DNA of 11,352 nucleotides from Candidatus Methanomethylophilaceae archaeon (lineage in GTDB: Archaea; Thermoplasmatota; Thermoplasmata; Methanomassiliicoccales; Methanomethylophilaceae): contig JAFSYZ010000155.1 of assembly GCA_017455785.1 (NCBI GenBank), forward strand, positions 1-11,352, read 5' to 3'. Position numbers and translations under genes: made by a program. Shown here piece by piece: positions 1 through 3,815 of this stretch (positions within the stretch are counted from its first letter, which is position 1; the number at the start of each line of letters is the position of its first letter). The notes under the pieces were generated by a model. That model searched no databases. It worked only from the letters and a program-made list of their open reading frames with translations, and was not told the DNA's origin.

Positions 1-74
1 GTAGTCCCGTCCGGATTCGAACCAGAGTCGCCGGCTCCAAAGGCCAGCATGATTGACCACTACACTACGGGACT
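1..74 (-). tRNA. tRNA-Gln (anticodon TTG)
   Basis: Read on the minus strand this folds into a complete cloverleaf. The acceptor AGTCCCG (74-68) pairs with CGGGACT (9-3). The D-stem is GTGT/ATGC. The anticodon stem CTGGC/GCCGG carries the loop CTTTGGA, which has T33 and places TTG at positions 34-36. The T-stem TCTGG/CCGGA carries the loop TTCGAAT. The discriminator is A at base 2. Base 1 reads C, so whether a CCA is encoded cannot be seen at the window edge. TTG decodes glutamine CAA codons. All stems pair with at most G-T wobbles, so it should be functional. Confidence 0.93.
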
Positions 75-98
75 GTGATTGCCCCACTGCCCATTTTC

Positions 99-108
99 CA
101 TATAAATT
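99..108 (-). promoter_or_regulatory. TATA box for tRNA-Gln
   Basis: On the minus strand the sequence ATTTATATGG lies about 26-33 bp upstream of the tRNA 5' end, the usual archaeal TATA distance. Call made from sequence and spacing only. Confidence 0.55.
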
Positions 109-187
109 GTTCTATCGTGATTTCTTTCTGTCTTTATTCATAAAAAAACGGATCTGATAATCCATCAGTATAATTTCCCATGGAATA

Positions 188-198
188 GACTATATTTT
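188..198 (+). promoter_or_regulatory. Possible TATA box before the tRNA-like region
   Basis: ACTATATTTT is a plausible archaeal TATA element. A start about 25 bp downstream would fall near 215-222, just inside the left arm of the long inverted repeat. It is the only good promoter candidate seen for transcribing 200-670 on the plus strand. Confidence 0.35.
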
Positions 199-200
199 CA

Positions 201-215
201 CAATGCTAAGGGGAT
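201..215 (+). repeat. Left arm of long-range inverted repeat
   Basis: CAATGCTAAGGGGAT is the reverse complement of the segment at 655-668 apart from one mismatch and one extra G. CAATGC pairs with GCATTG, and AAGGG-AT with ATCCCTT. The arms are about 440 bases apart. In an alternative register, AGGGGAT (209-215) gives a full 7-bp acceptor stem with ATCCCTT, the 3' acceptor strand of the last tRNA-like module. Confidence 0.6.
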
Positions 216-231
216 ATTGCCAAGATATAAC

Positions 232-255
232 ACAAATTCCCTTATCAGAATTTGT
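232..255 (+). other. Perfect 8-bp hairpin
   Basis: ACAAATTC (232-239) and GAATTTGT (248-255) are perfect reverse complements around the 8-base loop CCTTATCA. It directly precedes a second hairpin. It is not part of any cloverleaf recognised here. It could be an intron hairpin, a processing site or part of a structured RNA; there is no run of T after it to suggest a terminator. Confidence 0.6.
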
Positions 256-258
256 CGA

Positions 259-280
259 CCGTTACCCTCACGGGTTTCGG
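259..280 (+). other. Second hairpin with symmetric T-T internal loop
   Basis: CCG TT ACCC, loop TCAC, GGGT TT CGG: seven Watson-Crick pairs interrupted by a symmetric TT/TT internal loop. It lies 3 bases after the 232-255 hairpin. A smaller stem CTTG/CGAG with loop GATC follows at about 285-296. Confidence 0.5.
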
Positions 281-293
281 AGACTTGGATCCG

Positions 294-371
294 AGGATGT
301 AATGTCCTTGGGCACGGACAGCATCTCATCAGAGGTGGTTATCAGGTCGGGGTTCAAATCCCAGGTCTGGT
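294..371 (+). pseudogene. tRNA-like module A (degenerate)
   Basis: A D-arm-like stem GTCC (304-307)/GGAC (316-319) holds the loop TTGGGCAC with the expected GG. A possible anticodon stem CATCT/AGGTG (322-337) has the loop CATCAG, only 6 bases. A T-arm (348-364) has the normal loop TTCAAAT, but its stem carries a G-A mismatch. About 10 bases separate the anticodon and T stems. No good 5' partner for the acceptor strand GTCTGGT (365-371) was found locally. The T-arm is the main evidence; the rest is tentative. Confidence 0.4.
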
Positions 372-395
372 AAGGTGGCATGGTAATATCATATG

Positions 396-404
396 GATCA
401 TCAT
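396..404 (+). repeat. Direct repeat GATCATCAT, copy 1
   Basis: GATCATCAT occurs here and again at 470-478, on either side of tRNA-like module B. ATCATCAT occurs a third time at 503-510. Copy 1 includes the 5' acceptor strand of module B. Confidence 0.7.
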
Positions 405-471
405 TAGCACAGTCGGTAGTGGCGCCCGCGCCTTGAGCGGAAGATCGGGGGTTCGAGTCCCTCATGATTGA
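398..471 (+). pseudogene. tRNA-like module B (no U33, weak acceptor)
   Basis: The acceptor strands TCATCAT and ATGATTG (464-470) give five pairs plus one wobble and one mismatch. T8-A9 is present. The D-stem GCAC/GTGG has a mismatched outer pair and a normal D-loop AGTCGGTA. A 4-bp stem CCGC (426-429)/GCGG (437-440) holds the 7-base loop GCCTTGA, which would put CTT (Lys) in the anticodon slot but has C instead of T at position 33. The T-arm GGGGG-TTCGAGT-CCCTC is good. The discriminator is A at 471. It is too irregular for a confident functional call. Confidence 0.45.
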
Positions 472-478
472 TCATCAT
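470..478 (+). repeat. Direct repeat GATCATCAT, copy 2
   Basis: Identical to 396-404 and placed at the 3' edge of tRNA-like module B. With it, the module is flanked by 9-bp direct repeats. Confidence 0.7.
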
Positions 479-491
479 AATATCACGCGCT

Positions 492-502
492 TCAGCGCAT
501 TA
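492..502 (+). repeat. Direct repeat TCAGCGCATTA, copy 1
   Basis: This 11-bp sequence is repeated exactly at 521-531, where it forms the 5' acceptor strand plus T8-A9 of module C. The copies start 29 bp apart, separated by AT-rich sequence that contains the third ATCATCAT. GCGC-TTCA-GCGC (487-498) can also form a small hairpin here. Confidence 0.7.
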
Positions 503-520
503 ATCATCATGTCATTTATG

Positions 521-531
521 TCAGCGCATTA
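521..531 (+). repeat. Direct repeat TCAGCGCATTA, copy 2
   Basis: Exact copy of 492-502. It overlaps the 5' acceptor strand of module C. Confidence 0.7.
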
Positions 532-591
532 GTGTATAAGGAAACACGCCCGTCAACGCGGGAGTCATGGGTTCGACTCCCATATGCGCGT
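524..591 (+). pseudogene. tRNA-like module C (short anticodon arm)
   Basis: The acceptor AGCGCAT pairs with ATGCGCG (584-590) at six of seven positions. T8-A9 is present. The D-stem GTGT/ACAC is perfect with the loop ATAAGGAA. The T-stem ATGGG/CCCAT with loop TTCGACT is perfect. The anticodon arm is abnormal: CCCG (549-552)/CGGG (559-562) closes a loop of only 6 bases, TCAACG, so the arm is 14 bases rather than the usual 17. No anticodon can be assigned. It is the best-formed of the four modules, so it is either a tRNA damaged at the anticodon or a tRNA-like RNA that does not decode. Confidence 0.5.
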
Positions 592-601
592 CCGTGTACA
601 A

Positions 602-662
602 TTGGTCCGGGAACCAAACCAGTTAATCGCTGGTCCGGTGGGTTCGACTCCCACATCCCTTT
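602..662 (+). pseudogene. tRNA-like module D (3' body without local acceptor)
   Basis: Three perfect 5-bp stems occur in order: TTGGT/ACCAA with the 6-base loop CCGGGA; ACCAG/CTGGT with the 7-base loop TTAATCG; and GTGGG/CCCAC with the T-loop TTCGACT. Only three bases (CCG) separate the second and third stems, and none the first and second. The acceptor strand ATCCCTT (655-661) has no partner directly upstream, but AGGGGAT at 209-215 would pair with it fully. TGGTCCGG is repeated at 603-610 and 631-638. The slot-34 triplet would be AAT, which is unusual in archaea. Modules C and D share an identical 15-base T-arm core. Confidence 0.45.
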
Positions 663-668
663 GCATTG
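655..668 (+). repeat. Right arm of long-range inverted repeat
   Basis: ATCCCTTTGCATTG is the near-perfect reverse complement of 201-215. It begins exactly at the 3' acceptor strand of module D and ends 15 bp before the stop codon of the convergent methylthiotransferase gene. Confidence 0.6.
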
Positions 669-683
669 ATTATTTCAGAAGTA

Positions 684-1925
684 TTAGTTTTCCACAATGC
701 GTCCGGTTAGGAACGTGGGTGCAGAGCCTGTGACTTCTACTTCTAGGAAAGTACCTAATGGGATGTCGGCCTCGATGCCGATCGGTCTGTAGTTCCTGTT
801 CCTTGTGATGACCGTCGCTCCGCGTCCCTTCTCCGTGACAAGCACGCGGAATCTCTTCCCGATCAACGTATCGTTGACCGAGTGTTCCACGGACATCTTC
901 ATGTTGGTCAGTTCGGTGGAACGTTCCTTGCTGACGTTTCCTTGAACCTGATTCTTCATGGTCGCCGCATCCGTTCCCGGTCTCACCGAGAAGCGGGTTA
1001 TGTTCAGCGTGTCCGCATGCAGCTCCTTGATCAATTTCAGGCTCTTCTCATGGTCCTTATCCGCCTCACCCGGGAATCCGGTAATCATGTCGGTGGCGAT
1101 GCTGATGTCAGGGTATCTCTCCCTGAGGCGGTTAACGATGCCCATGAATCTCTCCACGGTATAGTGTCTCCTCATCCTTTCCAGGACCTGGTTGCTGCCG
1201 CTCTGCACGGGTATGTGCAGGAACCTGTAGACACGGTCGTCTTCCATGACCTCAAGGAGATCATCTAGTATCCTGTCCAGGTTGTTGGGGTTCATCATGC
1301 CGATCCTTATCCTGTATTCGCCATCGAATTCCAGGAACCTCTTCAAAAGTCTAGGAAGACTGGAACCTATGTCCACACCGTAGCATGCGGTGTCCTGTGC
1401 CGTTACAAGAATCTCCTTCGCACCCGAGTCCAACATCGACTTGAATTCCGATACCAGTTCGTCCTCCGGGTAACTTCTCAGCTTCCCTCTTGCGAAACGT
1501 GTGATGCAATAGGAACAGTTCCCTAAACATCCCTGTGCAATTGGCAGTATCGGCGATATGACGTTCTTCACAGCATCATCGGGGACAGAACATCCGAACG
1601 CGCTCTCCACCTTCCCTGTGAACAGGTCGTACTCATCAGGCGGTACGATCATCGATTCAGGGAGGCGGATCATTATCCTTTTCGGCTGCACCTTCGCCAT
1701 GCATCCGGTGACGATGACATCCTTTCCGGATGCTTTCAGTTCACCCATACGGTGGATCATCTTCTTCTCGGTGGTCTCCACCACGGTGCATGTGTTCAGA
1801 ATCACAATATCGGCATCGTCGGCATTGTCCACTCTGACATGACCTAGGGAATCCATCTTCTTGGAGAGCTGTTCGCCCTCACCGTAGTTCATCGTGCAAC
1901 CGTACGATTCCACGAAGTACTTCAT
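684..1925 (-). CDS. tRNA t6A37 methylthiotransferase (MtaB/CDKAL1-like)
   Basis: 413 residues, a normal length for the MiaB/MtaB radical-SAM methylthiotransferases. This archaeal/eukaryotic branch turns t6A37 of ANN-decoding tRNAs into ms2t6A, which supports accurate decoding. The N-terminal UPF0004 domain has its cluster cysteines at C10, C46 and C75. The radical-SAM motif is CLGNCSYC (C133, C137, C140). A TRAM RNA-binding domain occupies roughly residues 350-413. The ATG start lies 7 bp after the aIF2-beta stop, so the two genes are probably co-transcribed and translationally coupled. The stop is TAA. Substrate specificity is inferred from the family branch, not shown by the sequence. Confidence 0.92.
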   Translation of the reverse strand: MKYFVESYGCTMNYGEGEQLSKKMDSLGHVRVDNADDADIVILNTCTVVETTEKKMIHRMGELKASGKDVIVTGCMAKVQPKRIMIRLPESMIVPPDEYDLFTGKVESAFGCSVPDDAVKNVISPILPIAQGCLGNCSYCITRFARGKLRSYPEDELVSEFKSMLDSGAKEILVTAQDTACYGVDIGSSLPRLLKRFLEFDGEYRIRIGMMNPNNLDRILDDLLEVMEDDRVYRFLHIPVQSGSNQVLERMRRHYTVERFMGIVNRLRERYPDISIATDMITGFPGEADKDHEKSLKLIKELHADTLNITRFSVRPGTDAATMKNQVQGNVSKERSTELTNMKMSVEHSVNDTLIGKRFRVLVTEKGRGATVITRNRNYRPIGIEADIPLGTFLEVEVTGSAPTFLTGRIVEN

Positions 1926-1932
1926 GTCAATC

Positions 1933-2568
1933 TCAGCGTGTCGCTGCCTCTGTTGTCAATGCACCGAATGCCGTCTTAGCGGACACGTTGGTGATCTTCA
2001 CACGGACTGTCGTACCCTTGACAGTACCTGGGACGATGACGATGAAGTCCATCATCTTTCCGATACCGTCACCCTTCTTACCGACGTCGCTGATGAACAC
2101 ATCGATGATGTCTCCTTCCTTCAGGGCGTTGACGGAGTCGGATCTGACTCCCTTCTTGACGTTGACGGGTCTGTGGGCACCGCAGGCCTCACATTCCAGA
2201 ACGAGGGTCCTTCCTTCCTTGACCATCTTCGTGTCGGGGCGTCCGCACTCGGAACAGATGACGAATGTGTCCGTGTAGTTCTGGATCTTGTCGGTGATAT
2301 GGCCGGCGCTGATCTTTGATTTCAGGACAACCCTGCGTCCTTCGAGGTTACCGGGTGTTCCCAGTTCCCTCAGGAGGAACTGCAGCACGTGCTGTGGATC
2401 CCTTCTGAGTGTGTCTGTGACGTCGATGAAGTTCCTTATCACGGTCATCTTTCCTTCCTGGAGGATCTCCAGTTCAGGGATCGAGAACCTTTCGTGCGAT
2501 TCAGCCACCTCGGGCAGCTGTTCCTTCGCCCTGTCCAATAATGCGAAATAATCTTCATCTGCTGTCAT
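1933..2568 (-). CDS. eif2b: Translation initiation factor aIF2 subunit beta, with TRAM domain
   Basis: 211 residues. In the aIF2 heterotrimer, beta binds gamma and helps deliver initiator Met-tRNA to the small ribosomal subunit. The N-terminal helix and alpha-beta core span about residues 1-100. A C-terminal zinc ribbon with C105, C108, C126 and C129 (C-x2-C-x17-C-x2-C) follows. Residues about 140-211 add a TRAM-type beta-barrel (motifs EGDIIDVFISDVGKKGDGIG and the downstream VPGT). A standard archaeal aIF2-beta is near 135-140 residues, so the TRAM is a true extension. The start ATG is preceded by AGAGGCG at suitable spacing. The stop is TGA. Confidence 0.92.
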   Translation of the reverse strand: MTADEDYFALLDRAKEQLPEVAESHERFSIPELEILQEGKMTVIRNFIDVTDTLRRDPQHVLQFLLRELGTPGNLEGRRVVLKSKISAGHITDKIQNYTDTFVICSECGRPDTKMVKEGRTLVLECEACGAHRPVNVKKGVRSDSVNALKEGDIIDVFISDVGKKGDGIGKMMDFIVIVPGTVKGTTVRVKITNVSAKTAFGALTTEAATR

Positions 2569-2604
2569 AAGAACGCCTCTGTTGGGGTGGCTTATGAGGG
2601 ACCC

Positions 2605-2613
2605 TTTAATAAA
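2605..2613 (-). promoter_or_regulatory. TATA box for the aIF2-beta operon
   Basis: On the minus strand TTTATTAAA sits about 37-45 bp before the aIF2-beta ATG, which predicts a short 5' leader. The 225-bp intergenic region holds this promoter and the divergent S12 promoter. Confidence 0.5.
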
Positions 2614-2734
2614 CTTATTTACCTTGTATTATACTATAGGCACACCGTTACCGGGCCCCAGATATTTTCCTCAGGATAGACATATATACCAGCTATGGAT
2701 AGCGGAAATCCGCGACTGGAAGTCAAACCGTTAA

Positions 2735-2746
2735 CCTTTAAATAGG
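2735..2746 (+). promoter_or_regulatory. TATA box for the str operon
   Basis: CCTTTAAATAGG contains a strong archaeal TATA core (TTTAAATA, 2737-2744) with purines just upstream as a BRE candidate. A start near 2768 would leave about 25 bases of leader. A second TATA-like element, CATATATAC, lies at 2681-2689. Confidence 0.65.
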
Positions 2747-2782
2747 ATAACACTAATCGCGACATACTTCAGATAACATAAT

Positions 2783-2789
2783 GAGGTGA
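2783..2789 (+). promoter_or_regulatory. Ribosome binding site fixing the S12 TTG start
   Basis: GAGGTGA lies 4 bases before TTG at 2794. No in-frame ATG fits the conserved S12 N-terminus, and the nearby ATG at 2781 runs straight into TGA, so this site supports the TTG start. Confidence 0.7.
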
Positions 2790-2793
2790 AAAA

Positions 2794-3222
2794 TTGGGTA
2801 GAGGTCTTTACACCGCAAGAAAATTAAGGACTGACAGGCAGCAGCACCGCTGGCTGGACAGAGCATACAAGAAGAGAGTACTGAAACTTAGGGAGAAATC
2901 CGATCCTCTCGAGGGTTCAGCCCAGGGACGCGGAATCGTTCTGGAGAAGGTCGGAGTCGAGGCTAAGCAGCCCAACTCGGCTATCAGGAAATGTGTGAAG
3001 GTCCAGCTCATCAAGAATGGACGTCAGATCACTGCTTTTGCGGTCGGAGACGGAGCTATCAACTTCATCGATGAGCACGACGAGGTCATGGTCGAAGGTA
3101 TCGGCGGAAGGATGGGCCGTTCATACGGAGATATTCCTGGAGTCCGTTACAAAGTGATCAAGGTCAACAACGTCTCATTGAATCAGATGGTCAGGGGAAG
3201 GACTGACAAGCCTGTAAGGTGA
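2794..3222 (+). CDS. rps12: 30S ribosomal protein S12 (uS12)
   Basis: 142 residues, the usual archaeal/eukaryotic length (bacterial S12 is shorter). uS12 sits at the decoding centre and contacts EF-2 and EF-1A. The N-terminus [11 protein letters not shown] is the archaeal signature. The conserved loop with PNSAIRKC (60-67) and the [10 protein letters not shown] motif (112-121) are intact. It starts with TTG, chosen from the ribosome binding site and the conserved N-terminus. It is the first gene of the plus-strand operon. The L30e and NusA-like genes that often precede S12 in other archaea are absent: the divergent aIF2-beta operon lies directly upstream. The stop TGA is followed by S7 after 5 bp. 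Confidence 0.97.
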   Translation: MGRGLYTARKLRTDRQQHRWLDRAYKKRVLKLREKSDPLEGSAQGRGIVLEKVGVEAKQPNSAIRKCVKVQLIKNGRQITAFAVGDGAINFIDEHDEVMVEGIGGRMGRSYGDIPGVRYKVIKVNNVSLNQMVRGRTDKPVR

Positions 3223-3227
3223 AATCA

Positions 3228-3797
3228 ATGGAACAGAAAGCACTTATGTTCGGAAAATACGATCTGTCCGAGGTAACAGTCGCCGATGGCGGACTGGCGA
3301 AATACATAGACCTCACCCCCACAAATGTTCCTCACTCGGGCGGAAAGCACGCGAACAGATGGTTCGGAAAATCGAAACTCTGTATCGTAGAGAGACTCAT
3401 AAACAACATCATGAGGACCGAGAAATACACCGGTAAGAAGCTCAAAGCATACCAGGCAGTATCTGAAGCGTTCGATATCATCGCACAGAGGACCAAGGAG
3501 AACCCGGTCCAGGTGCTCGTAAACGGACTGGAGAACGCAGCCCCCCGTGAGGAGGTCACAAGGCTCCAGTTCGGTGGAATTTCAGTTCCCAAAGCAGTCG
3601 ATATCTCCCCTCAGAGGAGGCTCGACATCGCACTCCGCAATGTCAGCACCGGCTGCGTCAAGGCATCGACGAAGAACAAGAAGCCCATCGCTAACTGCAT
3701 CGCCGACGAGATCATCCTTGCTTCCAAGGGAGACATGACATCATTCTCCGTTGCCAAGAAAGAGGAGATCGAGAGGGTCGCACAGTCAGCTAGGTGA
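3228..3797 (+). CDS. rps7: 30S ribosomal protein S7 (uS7)
   Basis: 189 residues, typical for archaeal uS7, which binds the 3' major domain of 16S rRNA and shapes the E-site. Family features include the segment with KLCIVERLINNIMR (about residues 47-60), NPVQVLVNGLENAAPREEVTR, and the C-terminal NCIADEIILAS block. I choose ATG at 3228 rather than GTG at 3219. AAGGTGA (3216-3222) is correctly spaced for 3228, and the GTG start would place the binding site inside the gene. The stop is TGA, and 18 bases separate it from EF-2. Confidence 0.96.
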   Translation: MEQKALMFGKYDLSEVTVADGGLAKYIDLTPTNVPHSGGKHANRWFGKSKLCIVERLINNIMRTEKYTGKKLKAYQAVSEAFDIIAQRTKENPVQVLVNGLENAAPREEVTRLQFGGISVPKAVDISPQRRLDIALRNVSTGCVKASTKNKKPIANCIADEIILASKGDMTSFSVAKKEEIERVAQSAR

Positions 3798-3815
3798 TCT
3801 CGTAGGTGAGTGAAC

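Larger units (their letters stand above)
201..668 (+). ncRNA. Structured gene-free region with tRNA-like modules
   Basis: No convincing protein gene lies here. The short open frames on both strands are translations of tRNA-like sequence; one even spells the RDSNPR peptide typical of tRNA genes mis-called as protein. The stretch holds two simple hairpins (232-255 and 259-280), a small hairpin near 285-296, and four tRNA-like modules with standard T-loops. An outer inverted repeat (201-215 with 655-668) could bring the two ends together. Possible readings are a decayed tRNA array, an acquired (for example viral) tRNA array, intron-bearing or split tRNA precursors, or one composite structured RNA. 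The sequence alone does not decide; transcription is unproven. Confidence 0.45.

Noticed and set aside
217..471. Short open frames on both strands over the tRNA-like region (217-471 plus, 268-465 minus)
   Set aside because: Their peptides are translations of T-arm and D-arm sequence, including the RDSNPR string typical of tRNA genes read as protein. There is no ribosome site or coding pattern.
602..662. tRNA-Pyl identity for module D
   Set aside because: The loop lacks CTA and no acceptor stem forms locally.
201..668. SRP RNA or RNase P RNA
   Set aside because: Paired ends suggested one of these, but I could not find their conserved core motifs, and the T-loops point to tRNA-like modules instead.
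3219..3227. GTG start for S7 at 3219
   Set aside because: It overlaps the S12 stop and the ribosome binding site itself; ATG at 3228 has correct spacing.
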